Below are positions 6,978-15,113 of a DNA stretch of 64,000 nucleotides, piece by piece (the first letter of the stretch is position 1; each line of letters begins with the position of its first letter). Both the position numbers and the translations under genes were made by a program. The notes beneath the pieces were generated by a model. It worked only from the letters and a program-made list of their open reading frames with translations, was not told the DNA's origin and did no database searches. The stretch comes from Micromonospora haikouensis (GTDB lineage: Bacteria; Actinomycetota; Actinomycetes; Mycobacteriales; Micromonosporaceae): positions 1-64,000 of the forward strand of contig NZ_FMCW01000006.1 of the NCBI RefSeq assembly GCF_900091595.1, given 5' to 3'.

Positions 6978-9451
6978 TGCGCCCGATGCGGCTGGACATG
7001 GCGGGCTTCACCGTCTTCCGCGACGAGACCACCGTCGACTTCACCGACGCCGACTTCTTCGCCCTCGTCGGCCCGACCGGCTCCGGCAAGTCCACGGTGC
7101 TCGACGCCATCTGCTTCGCCCTCTACGGCACGGTGCCGCGCTGGGGCGGGACGCGGGGGCTGGTCAACGCGCTCGCCCCGTCCGCCACCGAGGCGCGGGT
7201 GCGGCTGGTCTTCGAGTCCGCCGGGGACCGCTACGTGGCGACCCGCGTGGTGCGCCGCGACGGCCGGGGCAACGTCAAGACCGCCAACGCCGGGTTGCAG
7301 CTCATGCCGCCCGGGTTCGACGTGACCAAACTGGACACCGGGCTCAGCCCGGAGGACCTGGGCGAGGTGGTGGCCGGCACCCCGGCCGAGATGGACCGGG
7401 CGGTGCTGGAGGCGGTGGGGCTGCCGTACGACCAGTTCACCAGCTGCGTGGTGCTGCCGCAGGGGCAGTTCGCCGACTTCCTGCACGCCAGGCCGGCGAC
7501 CCGGCAGCAGATCCTGGTGAACCTGCTCGGCCTCGGCGTCTACGAGGAGGTGCAGCGGCGGGCCACCGAGCGGGCCGGGCAGGCCGAGGCCAAGCTGGAG
7601 GCGGTCGACCGGATCCTCGGCGGGCTCGCCGACGTCGACGACGCGGCGCTGGCCGGGGCACAGGAGCAGATCGGGCGGGCGCACGAGCTGGCCGGGGCGG
7701 TCGCGGCTGCCGTACCGGAGCGGGATGCGGCCCGGGCGGCGGCGCGGGACGCGCACGCGGCCCTGGCGGCCCTCGACGCCGAGCTGGCCGTGCTCGACGC
7801 GGTGCGCGCGCCGGGCGGGGTGGCCGAGGTGGCGCGGGCGGTGGCCGACGCGCGGGCCGGCGTCGGCGAGGCCGCGGGCGCGGTGGCGCTGGCCGAGGAG
7901 CGCGAGGAGAAGCTGCGCGGCGAGCTGGCCGGCGCGGGCGACGAGAGCGCGCTGCGGCTGCTGCTGAAGGCGCACGCCGACCGGGACCGGCTCGCCGGGC
8001 AGGCCGGGTCGGTGGCCACGGCGGTGACGGCCGCGCAGGCCGAACACGACGCGGCGGTCGCCGCGCTGGACGCGGCGCGGGCGGCGGCGCAGCGCGCCGA
8101 GGCGGAGCTGGAGGCGGCGTTCCGGGCGCACGAGGAGGCCAAGGCCACCGACCAGGCGGTGGCGCTGCGGGCGCACCTGGTCGACGGCACGGCCTGCCCC
8201 GTCTGCGAGCAGGTGGTGCCCCGGGTGCCGGCGGTGCCGGCGGGTTCGGCGGTGGCGCGGGCCACGGCCGCCGGGAAGGCGGCGCGGGCGGCGGCGCAGG
8301 CGGCCCAGCGGGTGGTGCAGGAGCGCGACGCGGCGGCCCGGGACGTGGAGCGGGTGCTGCTGCGGGCCCGCGCCGAGCACGAGCAGCTGCGGGGCCGGCT
8401 GGCCGAGCTGGACGACCAGCTCGCGGGTGCCGCCGCCCCGGCGGCGCTGCGGCACGACCTGGCCGAGCACGCCCGGCTGCGCAGGGCCCTCGACGACGCG
8501 GCGGGCGCGGTGCGGGCGGGGCGCGACGCCGCCCGGCGGGCCCGGGGGGCCCTCGACGCGGCAGAGGAGCGGCTGCGCGGCGCGTGGCGGGACTTCGACG
8601 CGACCCGCGACGGGCTGGCCCGGTTCGGCCCGCCGGCCGCCGACCGGGACGACGTCGCCGCGGCCTGGGCGACGCTGACGGGGTGGGCCGGCGGGGAGGC
8701 GGCGCGGCGGCGCGCGGACCGGCCGGGGCTGGCCGGGGCGGTCGCCGGGGCGGAGGCCGCCGTGGCGGCCGTGCAGGACCGGATCGCGGAGATCTTCGCC
8801 GCCGCCGGGCTGGCCGCCACCGACGACCCGGTGCGGGCGGCCACCGTCGCCGTGGAGCGCGCCGAGGCCGCCCACCGGCGGCTGGTGGAGCGCCGCGAGC
8901 AGGCCGCCGAGCTGCGCGAGCAGCGGGCCGGGCACGAGCGGCAGGCCCGGGTGGCCCGGGCGCTGGCCGGGCACCTGCGGGCCAACAACTTCGAGCGCTG
9001 GCTGCTGGCCGAGGCGCTGGACCTGCTGGTCGACGGCGCGTCGGGGATCCTGCGCGAGCTGTCGGGCGGCCAGTACGACCTGGTGCACGACAAGGGCGAG
9101 TTCTTCGTCGTCGACCACCACGACGCCGGGCTGCGGCGCGGGGTGCGCACGCTCAGCGGCGGGGAGACGTTCCAGGCGTCGCTGGCCCTGGCGCTGGCTC
9201 TGTCGGAGCAGCTCGCCGGGTTGTCCACCACGGCGGCGAGCCTGGAGTCGATCGTGCTGGACGAGGGGTTCGGCACCCTGGACGCGGCGACCCTGGACAC
9301 GGTGGCGGCCACCCTGGAGAGCCTGGCCGCCCGGGGTGACCGGATGGTCGGCGTGGTCACCCACGTGCCGGCGCTGGCCGAACGCATCCCGGTCCGGTTC
9401 GAGGTCCGCAAGGACGCCCGCACCGCCCGGGTGGAACGGACGGGCCTGTGA
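6977..9451 (+). CDS. sbcC: SbcC/Rad50-type SMC ATPase
   Basis: The protein has 824 residues. Walker A is GPTGSGKST (32-40), followed by two long Ala/Arg/Glu-rich coiled-coil arms and a zinc hook CPVC (C407, C410). Then come the signature LSGGE (726-730), Walker B SIVLDEGFGTLD (D762, E763) and the VVTHV switch histidine. The arms are shorter than in E. coli SbcC (about 1050 residues) but usual for actinobacteria. It partners SbcD in DNA-end processing. The ATG at 6977 overlaps the sbcD stop by one base, and the GTGA at its end starts nurA. A long in-frame upstream extension is shadow of sbcD. Confidence 0.97.
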   Translation: MRPMRLDMAGFTVFRDETTVDFTDADFFALVGPTGSGKSTVLDAICFALYGTVPRWGGTRGLVNALAPSATEARVRLVFESAGDRYVATRVVRRDGRGNVKTANAGLQLMPPGFDVTKLDTGLSPEDLGEVVAGTPAEMDRAVLEAVGLPYDQFTSCVVLPQGQFADFLHARPATRQQILVNLLGLGVYEEVQRRATERAGQAEAKLEAVDRILGGLADVDDAALAGAQEQIGRAHELAGAVAAAVPERDAARAAARDAHAALAALDAELAVLDAVRAPGGVAEVARAVADARAGVGEAAGAVALAEEREEKLRGELAGAGDESALRLLLKAHADRDRLAGQAGSVATAVTAAQAEHDAAVAALDAARAAAQRAEAELEAAFRAHEEAKATDQAVALRAHLVDGTACPVCEQVVPRVPAVPAGSAVARATAAGKAARAAAQAAQRVVQERDAAARDVERVLLRARAEHEQLRGRLAELDDQLAGAAAPAALRHDLAEHARLRRALDDAAGAVRAGRDAARRARGALDAAEERLRGAWRDFDATRDGLARFGPPAADRDDVAAAWATLTGWAGGEAARRRADRPGLAGAVAGAEAAVAAVQDRIAEIFAAAGLAATDDPVRAATVAVERAEAAHRRLVERREQAAELREQRAGHERQARVARALAGHLRANNFERWLLAEALDLLVDGASGILRELSGGQYDLVHDKGEFFVVDHHDAGLRRGVRTLSGGETFQASLALALALSEQLAGLSTTAASLESIVLDEGFGTLDAATLDTVAATLESLAARGDRMVGVVTHVPALAERIPVRFEVRKDARTARVERTGL

Positions 9452-10491
9452 CGGGGCCGGGCGGGGGCGCTCCGACTGGGCGGGGGCCGGGCGGGGCGGG
9501 GCCGGGCGGCGCCGATCCGGTGGGCGAGGCGCCGGAGCTGTTCGTCGACGCCTGGGACCCGGGCTACGGCGCGTCCTTCGAGGCGGTGCCGGGCGGGCCG
9601 GCCACGCCGAGCCGCCAGCAGGTCGACGCGGAGGTGGAGCTGCCGGCGGTGGACTGGCGGGCCATCGACGTCCGGCCCGGCGTCCGCGCCCCGGACGTGG
9701 TGCTGCTCGTCGACGGCGTACGCCGGATCGACGCGAGCGTGTGGACGGCCGAGGCCGACGGGGCGTCGTTCCCGGGCGTGGCCGCCTCGTACGCCGCCGG
9801 GGTGGTCCGCTGCGACCTGGAGCGGGGCGCGGCGCGGCTCGCCGGCACCCAGGTGCGGCGGGGGCTGTTCACGGCCAGCCCGTCGGCCCGGGAGGTGCGC
9901 GCCGGCACGGTGCGCTACCCGGTGCACCGGGTCGGCGGCACCGGCGAGCTGAACAAGCTCCAGGCGGCCGTGCAGGGGCCGCTGACCGCGCTGGAGGTGG
10001 AGGTCTCCGGCGCGGCCCGGGTCGACGGGGACCTGCTGGTCGTCGACGGCCCGCTGCGCAGCCGCCGGCAGCTGCCCCGCACCCTCGGGTACGTCAAGAC
10101 CCAGCACAGCCAGTATCTCGACGCCCGGCTGACGGCCGTGGTGACCGGGCTGCGGGCCGGCCAGCGGTCCCCCGTGTTCCGGCTCGTCACCGCCTGGGGC
10201 GGCTACTCCTGGTATCTGCGGCTGCCCGTCTCCGGGGGCGCGCCGTGGGCGGGCATCGTGCGGGTGGAGTGCTCGGCCGAGCTGGCCGAGTCCGAGGCGT
10301 TCGCGCTGGCCGACCTGTCGCTGGTCACGCTGCCCCGGTTCGCGTCCACCCCGTACAAGGACCCGCGCGCCCCGCAGAACCTCGTCCCGATCGCCGGCCT
10401 GGAGCGCCGCCTGCGGGCGCTGCTGGGCGACGCCCGCCTGCTGCACCGGGCGCTGACCGCCGCGGCCCGGGGCCGCGGTCCCCGCGTCTGA
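9448..10491 (+). CDS. nurA: NurA-like DNA-end nuclease
   Basis: The 347-residue protein fits the NurA domain: VVLLVDGVRRID with D89 (first metal motif, DG), LLVVDGPL with D200 (second acidic motif), GYVKTQHSQYL, IVRVEC, and a C-terminal LPRFASTPYKDPRAPQNL stretch like the NurA Tyr/His end. NurA is a 5'-3' nuclease that forms a complex with hexameric HerA. The N-terminus is a Gly/Pro-rich leader of about 30 residues. The GTG overlaps the sbcC stop by four bases and the stop overlaps the next start, so it is translationally coupled. I assign it from motif order plus the operon context; sequence identity to characterised archaeal NurA would be low. Confidence 0.85.
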   Translation: MTGPGGGAPTGRGPGGAGPGGADPVGEAPELFVDAWDPGYGASFEAVPGGPATPSRQQVDAEVELPAVDWRAIDVRPGVRAPDVVLLVDGVRRIDASVWTAEADGASFPGVAASYAAGVVRCDLERGAARLAGTQVRRGLFTASPSAREVRAGTVRYPVHRVGGTGELNKLQAAVQGPLTALEVEVSGAARVDGDLLVVDGPLRSRRQLPRTLGYVKTQHSQYLDARLTAVVTGLRAGQRSPVFRLVTAWGGYSWYLRLPVSGGAPWAGIVRVECSAELAESEAFALADLSLVTLPRFASTPYKDPRAPQNLVPIAGLERRLRALLGDARLLHRALTAAARGRGPRV

Positions 10492-11348
10492 TGGGCCGCC
10501 GCCGGGACACGGGCCGGGTGACCGCGCGGGTCGACACCGGCGAGGCCGAGCTGGTCCCGGACGCCGACCGGCCGCGGTCGTTCACCCTGCTGCTCGACGG
10601 CGCGCCGCAGTCGCACGTGGACCTCGCCGACCCCACCCACCTGGAGTTCGAGTACGTCCGGCGGCTCGCCGCCGCCCTCGACCTGGTCGCCCCGGCGGGC
10701 GCGCCGCTGCGGGTGCTGCACCTCGGCGGCGGGGCGCTGACCCTGCCCCGGTACGTGCAGGCCACCCGCCCCGGCTCCACCCAGCGGGTGTCCGAGGTGG
10801 ACGCCGCCCTCGTGGAGCTGGTCCGTCGGGAGCTGCCCTGGCCGGCCGACCCCCGGCTGCGGGTGCGGGTCGCCGACGCGCGGGCCACCCTGGGGTCCAC
10901 CCGCGACGCCAGCTACGACGTGGTGGTCGCCGACGTCTTCGCGGGCGCCCGCACCCCGGCGCACCTGACCAGCGTGGAATACGCGGCCGAGGTGGCCCGG
11001 GTGCTGACCCCCGGCGGCTGGTATCTGGCCAACGTCGCCGACGGGCCGCCGCTGCGGCACGCCCGCGCGCAGGTCGCCACGGTCCGGGCGGTGCTGCCCC
11101 GGGCCTGCGTGGTGAGCGACGCGGCGGTGCTGCGCGGCCGGCGCTACGGCAACCTGGTGCTGGTCGCCGGCCGGGTGGACCCGCCGGTGCCGGAGCTGAC
11201 CCGGCGGGCGGCCGGGGACTGGTTCCCGGGCCGGGTGCTGGCCGGCGACGAGCTGGACCGGTTCGCCGGCGGGGCGGCCGTGGTGCGCGACGCCGACGCC
11301 ACCGACTCCACTCCGCCCCCGCCGGGAATTTTTTCGGTGCGCCGTTGA
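10491..11348 (+). CDS. Spermidine-synthase-like methyltransferase-fold protein
   Basis: The 285-residue protein has the Rossmann core of spermidine synthase-like enzymes: VLHLGGGALTLPRY (motif I), VSEVDAALVELVRR with an acidic residue at the end of beta 2, VADARATL, and YDVVVADVFAGARTPAHLTS. Family members transfer aminopropyl or methyl groups, but many actinobacterial ones have no known substrate, and the N-terminal spermidine-synthase strand domain is short here. Its ATG overlaps the nurA stop by one base, so it is the fifth gene of the herA operon; whether it belongs to the repair function or only shares the transcript is not known. Confidence 0.8.
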   Translation: MGRRRDTGRVTARVDTGEAELVPDADRPRSFTLLLDGAPQSHVDLADPTHLEFEYVRRLAAALDLVAPAGAPLRVLHLGGGALTLPRYVQATRPGSTQRVSEVDAALVELVRRELPWPADPRLRVRVADARATLGSTRDASYDVVVADVFAGARTPAHLTSVEYAAEVARVLTPGGWYLANVADGPPLRHARAQVATVRAVLPRACVVSDAAVLRGRRYGNLVLVAGRVDPPVPELTRRAAGDWFPGRVLAGDELDRFAGGAAVVRDADATDSTPPPPGIFSVRR

Positions 11349-11372
11349 TCCGCTGGGCTCCCCGGTGCGTAT

Positions 11373-11394
11373 CACCGGGCGGCCATGCCCGGTG
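11373..11394 (+). terminator. Hairpin after the herA operon
   Basis: CACCGGGC / GCCCGGTG forms an 8-bp stem with a six-base loop, 25 bases after the last stop of the operon and before the sigma gene. Confidence 0.55.
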
Positions 11395-11570
11395 GGGGTC
11401 GGGCTGATGTCATCGGACACCCGGAGGTCTGCATGCATGCGGTGGCGGCCGGCTGGCACGGCGACGCGGTGAGGGTGGACTGGATGTCCGCCCGCGCGCA
11501 GCCGCAGTCCCGCGCGTCGAGGTCGACCCGGGGGGTCGACGTACGCCCCGCCGATGGCCAGAATGGCCCG

Positions 11571-12131
11571 GTGTCTCCGAGATCAGCACCCGGGCGGCAC
11601 CAGGCCGTGTCCACTGAGACCAGCCACTCCGACCAGTTGATCCGGCTGCTCTACGCCGAGCACGCGGGGCCGCTGCTGGCGTTCGTGATGCGGCTCACCG
11701 GCGGGGACCGGCAGCGCGCCGAGGACATCGTGCAGGAGACGCTGCTGCGGGCCTGGCGCAACGCCCACCGCCTCGGCGCGCAGGGGCAGGGGTCGCTGCG
11801 GCCCTGGCTGGTGACGGTGGCCCGGCGGATCGCCATCGACGAGCACCGCAGCGAACAGGCCCGCCCGGCGGAGACGTACGACCGGGACCTGACGGCCTTC
11901 GCCGAGTCGGACAGCACCGACCGGGTGCTGCGCACCATGACGGTGGCCGACGCGCTGCGTACGCTGAGTCAGTCGCACCGGGAGATCCTGGTGGCGACGT
12001 ACTTCCGGGGCCGGACGGTGCCGGAGGCGGCGGAGGAGCTGGGCCTGCCGCTCGGCACCGCCAAGTCGCGGGTCTACTACGCCCTGCGCGCGCTGCGCAC
12101 GGCCCTGCAGGAGAGGGGGGTGACGGAATGA
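11571..12131 (+). CDS. ECF-type RNA polymerase sigma factor
   Basis: About 186 residues with sigma region 2 (YAEHAGPLLAFVMRLT to ERAEDIVQETLLRAW) and region 4 (LSQSHREILVATYFRGRTVPEAAEELGLPLGTAKSRVYYALRAL), with no region 3, so it is an extracytoplasmic-function sigma factor. The start is uncertain: GTG 11571 lies six bases after a CAGAAT -10-like hexamer, while GTG 11607 gives a product 12 residues shorter; both keep the domains. Its stop overlaps the start of the anti-sigma gene (ATGA), the usual arrangement for a sigma held by a membrane anti-sigma. A likely target is the lipoprotein at 13121. Confidence 0.92.
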   Translation: MSPRSAPGRHQAVSTETSHSDQLIRLLYAEHAGPLLAFVMRLTGGDRQRAEDIVQETLLRAWRNAHRLGAQGQGSLRPWLVTVARRIAIDEHRSEQARPAETYDRDLTAFAESDSTDRVLRTMTVADALRTLSQSHREILVATYFRGRTVPEAAEELGLPLGTAKSRVYYALRALRTALQERGVTE

Positions 12132-12913
12132 GCCGGGCAGATCACATGGACGTCGCCGCGTACGCGCTGGGCGTGCTGGACGAGCACGACACCGAGCGGT
12201 TCGAGGAGCACCTCGCCACGTGCTGGGCGTGCGCCGCGGAGCTGGAGACGATGGTTCCCGTGGTGGGGCTGCTCTCCGACATCGACGGCGAGACGATGAC
12301 GGCCCTGGAGCAGACCGCCACCGACCCCGCCCTGCTGGACCGGACGCTGGTCGCGGTGCGGGCGCACCGGCGGCGGACCCGGTTCCGGCAGATGCTGGCC
12401 AGCGCCGCCGCCGTGGTGGTGTTCGGCGGGCTCACCGGCGTCGGCATCGCCAGCGTCGCCGGCGGCGGTGAGACGCCGCGGATCGGCGCGCAGCCGACGG
12501 CGCCCACGACGCTCGACGGCACGCCGAGCCCGGGGAAGAGCACCGGCCCGAACGACCCGGGCACCGGCGGCAACGAGCAGGAGGGCGAGCCGTTCACGGC
12601 CGTCGACGCGTCCACCGGCGTGCAGCTCAACATGTGGCTGATCTCGAAGGACTTCGGCACCCGGATCGACTTCCAGCTCAAGCGGCTGCCGGGGCCGCGC
12701 ACCTGCCGGCTGATGGTGGTCCGCAAGAACGACACGACCGAGGTCCTGTCGACCTGGTCAGTGCCCGGGGGCGGCTACGGCACCACCACCAATCCGCTGC
12801 CGCTGGAGCTGAGCGGGGCCACGTCCGTGCCGAAGGACGACATCGCCAAGGTGCTGGTGCAGTCGGTGGACGCCAGCGGCGTGGCCAGCCCGCTCGTGCA
12901 GGTGCCGATGTAA
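12128..12913 (+). CDS. Membrane anti-sigma factor with zinc-finger motif
   Basis: The 261-residue protein has an N-terminal anti-sigma domain with H28-x3-C32-x2-C35, the zinc-binding motif of ZAS anti-sigma factors. One transmembrane helix follows (about 91-111), then a Pro/Thr/Gly linker and an outside domain of about 115 residues. The predicted role is to hold the ECF sigma at the membrane and release it on an outside or redox signal. The start overlaps the sigma gene by four bases. The extracellular domain matches no sensor I recognise; it contains a single Cys. Confidence 0.88.
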   Translation: MSRADHMDVAAYALGVLDEHDTERFEEHLATCWACAAELETMVPVVGLLSDIDGETMTALEQTATDPALLDRTLVAVRAHRRRTRFRQMLASAAAVVVFGGLTGVGIASVAGGGETPRIGAQPTAPTTLDGTPSPGKSTGPNDPGTGGNEQEGEPFTAVDASTGVQLNMWLISKDFGTRIDFQLKRLPGPRTCRLMVVRKNDTTEVLSTWSVPGGGYGTTTNPLPLELSGATSVPKDDIAKVLVQSVDASGVASPLVQVPM

Positions 12914-13060
12914 CACGCGTACCCGAGATCGGCGTCGGTCGCTGTCGCGGCCGGCGCCGTTTCGGCGTTTCCGCAGGCCGCCGAGGGGTTGTCCGGCGGT
13001 ACGCGCGGCGGCCGGAAATGGTTCAACCGAGATAAGTGAAATTGACCACTGTTATTCCTT

Positions 13061-13088
13061 CAACCTTGACAGCCAGCCGATCCGTACT
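13061..13088 (+). promoter_or_regulatory. ECF-type promoter before the lipoprotein
   Basis: CAACC (13061-13065), a 17-base spacer, then CGTACT (13083-13088) match the usual ECF -35 AAC and -10 CGT pattern. It lies 33 bases before the GTG at 13121, just downstream of the sigma/anti-sigma pair. Confidence 0.55.
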
Positions 13089-13120
13089 AACCGGCGAACT
13101 GCAAAGAATGAGGAGGGCAC

Positions 13121-13780
13121 GTGGCACAGCTGAAGCGGACCGTCATCGTCGCAAGCGCCATGGTCGCACTTACGGCCTGCGCTCCCGCAGGCTACAACGG
13201 GGCGAACTCGAGCGCGGCCGAGCCGGTCGCCGTGGCCGCGGCCGAGCCCACTGCGGCAGTGGAACCGGAGGCCTCGGCCTCCCCCGACGCGGCGGCCACC
13301 ACCGCGGCCCCGGACGCCGCGCCGCCGGCCGACGTCGAGCTGACCGACCAGCTCGTCGGCAAGAAGGTGGCCCGGATGGGCAAGGTGGTCACCGACGAGG
13401 AGGGCTGGGTCCTCTACCGGTTCGACAAGGACTCCGACGACCCGCCCGCGTCGAACTGCGTGGACAAGTGCGCCGAGGTGTGGCCGCCCGCGCTGACCGA
13501 CGGCAGCCCGCAGCTCAGCGGCGTCTCCGACGACAAGGTCGGCACCATCACCCGGCAGGACGGCACCCGGCAGATCACGCTGGGCGGCTGGCCGCTGTAC
13601 CGCTACATCGGCGACAAGAAGCCGGGCCAGTGGAAGGGCCAGGGCGTCGGCGGCACCTGGTTCGTCGCCCAGCCCGACGGCAAGAAGAACCTCGAGTGCC
13701 TGCCGACCGGCACCCCGAAGGCGGTCGCCCCGCCGTCGGCGGACGACTCGGGCTCCGGCGACTCCAGCTACTCGTACTGA
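13121..13780 (+). CDS. Secreted-repeat (YxFxxD-type) lipoprotein
   Basis: The 219-residue protein starts with a lipoprotein signal (LTAC, C20), followed by an Ala/Pro/Glu-rich spacer. Then come two copies of the COG4315 secreted repeat: WVLYRFDKDSDDPPASNC...CAEVWPP and WPLYRYIGDKKPGQWKGQ...GGTWF. Such proteins sit on the outer face of the membrane; their role is unknown, though some lie beside ECF systems. The GTG has AGGAGG seven bases before it. The ECF-type promoter in front and the adjacent sigma/anti-sigma genes suggest it belongs to that regulon. A hairpin follows seven bases after the stop. Confidence 0.85.
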   Translation: MAQLKRTVIVASAMVALTACAPAGYNGANSSAAEPVAVAAAEPTAAVEPEASASPDAAATTAAPDAAPPADVELTDQLVGKKVARMGKVVTDEEGWVLYRFDKDSDDPPASNCVDKCAEVWPPALTDGSPQLSGVSDDKVGTITRQDGTRQITLGGWPLYRYIGDKKPGQWKGQGVGGTWFVAQPDGKKNLECLPTGTPKAVAPPSADDSGSGDSSYSY

Positions 13781-13786
13781 CGGACC

Positions 13787-13827
13787 CGGTGGTCGGTCGC
13801 GGCCGGGGAGGGCACGACCGACCACCG
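13787..13827 (+). terminator. Hairpin after the lipoprotein gene
   Basis: A perfect 13-bp stem (13787-13799 with 13815-13827) and a 15-base loop, six bases after the stop at 13780. Confidence 0.8.
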
Positions 13828-14121
13828 CCGTGAACCGGACCGGCGTACCGGCAACGCCGCGTCCCGGCCGCGGCGCCGGCCCCCGACAGGGCGGCCGGCG
13901 CCGCGATCGCCGGACCTCCCGGAGCGGAGGAGGGCGGCGGGCGCGCTGACGCCAGCAACCGCGCCCGCCGAGGTCCCCCCACCCCGCACCCCACGGCCGG
14001 CTCCGGCCGCTCCGCTCCGGCAAGGAGGCACCGCCGACGTTCCCCACGTCGGCGGTGCCGCTCTTTGCGCGCCGTCCACTCCCCCGCGCCGCGCCGGCCG
14101 GGGGCGTGGCAGAGTGACGGC
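13828..14121. other. Spacer with a second hairpin, no gene seen
   Basis: Nearly 300 bases of very GC-rich sequence before the glycosylase gene. Apart from the stem-loop at 14027-14059 I see no coding signal or known RNA. Confidence 0.5.
14027..14059 (+). terminator. Strong stem-loop before the glycosylase gene
   Basis: A 14-bp perfect stem with loop TCCCC, followed by CTCTTTGC. It is either a second terminator for the lipoprotein transcript or a leader structure; no start codon lies close. Confidence 0.65.
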
Positions 14122-15039
14122 GTGAGCGAACCCTCCGCCCGCCGGGCGCTGCGCCCGCCCGCCGGCTACCGGCTGGCCGCGTCGGTCCGGCCGCTCACCT
14201 TCAGCACGTACGACCCGTGCGCCCGGATCGCCGCCGGCACGTTCTGGTGGGCGGCCCGCACCCCCGCCGGCCCCGCCACCCTCGCGCTCCGCCCGGCCGC
14301 CGCCGGGGAGCTGCTCGCCGAGGGGTACGGCCCGGGGGCCGACTGGGTCGTCGAGCGGGCCGACGCCGTCGCCGGGCTCCGCGACGACCTCACCGGGTTC
14401 GCCGAGCGGGCCGCCGCGCACCCGGTGGTGGCCCGGCTGGCCGCGCGCCACCCCGGGCTGCGGATGCCGGCCACCGGCCAGGTCTTCGCCCGGGCGCTGC
14501 GGGCAATCCTGGAGCAGAAGGTCACCGGCACGGAGGCCTACCGGGCGTACGCGGCGACCGTGCGCCACTTCGGCGAGCCGGCGCCCGGGCCGATGCAGCC
14601 GCTACTGCTGCCGCCCGACCCGGCGGCGGTGGCCGCCGCGCCGTACTGGGTGTTCCACCCGTTCGGGGTGGAGCAGAAGCGCGCCGACACGCTGCGCCGG
14701 GCCGCCGCCGAGGCCGCGCGGCTGGAACGTTGCGCCGACGCCGCCGAGGCGACCCGCCGGCTGACCGCCGTGCCCGGCATCGGGGCGTGGACGGCCGCCG
14801 AGGTGGTGCGGATCGCGTACGGCGACCCGGACGCGGTCAGCGTCGGCGACTACCACGTGCCGAACACGGTGGCCTGGGCCCTGGCCGGCGAGCCGCGCGG
14901 CGACGACGCCCGGATGCTGGCGCTGCTGGAGCCGTTCCGGGGGCACCGGGGGCGGGTCTGCGTGCTGCTCGCCGCCGAGGGCGTGCAGGCCCCGAGGTAC
15001 GGCCCGAGGATGCCGATCCGCTCCTTCGCCCGCTACTGA
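14122..15039 (+). CDS. AlkA-like DNA-3-methyladenine glycosylase
   Basis: The 305-residue protein has the HhH-GPD glycosylase core: a first helical part with FARALRAILEQKVTGTEA, then the helix-hairpin-helix LTAVPGIGAWTAAEVV, and the catalytic aspartate in DAVSVGDYHVPN (D243). It would remove alkylated purines, and the cleft would be repaired by base excision. The N-terminal 110 residues resemble the AlkA N-terminal sheet (RPLTFSTYDPC...). The GTG at 14122 follows CAGAGT by six bases, a weak form of the leaderless pattern seen for many genes here. No alkylation-response regulator is adjacent. Confidence 0.9.
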   Translation: MSEPSARRALRPPAGYRLAASVRPLTFSTYDPCARIAAGTFWWAARTPAGPATLALRPAAAGELLAEGYGPGADWVVERADAVAGLRDDLTGFAERAAAHPVVARLAARHPGLRMPATGQVFARALRAILEQKVTGTEAYRAYAATVRHFGEPAPGPMQPLLLPPDPAAVAAAPYWVFHPFGVEQKRADTLRRAAAEAARLERCADAAEATRRLTAVPGIGAWTAAEVVRIAYGDPDAVSVGDYHVPNTVAWALAGEPRGDDARMLALLEPFRGHRGRVCVLLAAEGVQAPRYGPRMPIRSFARY

Positions 15040-15113
15040 CCCGACTGCCAGCTGGAGGCGGCGGGACGGTCAGGCGGTCGCGGCGGGGCCGGGCGCACAG
15101 GCGGGCGGGGCGG

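Noticed and set aside
4047..11348. HerA operon as an anti-phage defence system
   Set aside because: Defence HerA genes pair with Sir2, DUF4297 or similar effectors; here the partners are SbcCD and NurA, and no defence or mobile genes lie nearby. Repair is the simpler reading.
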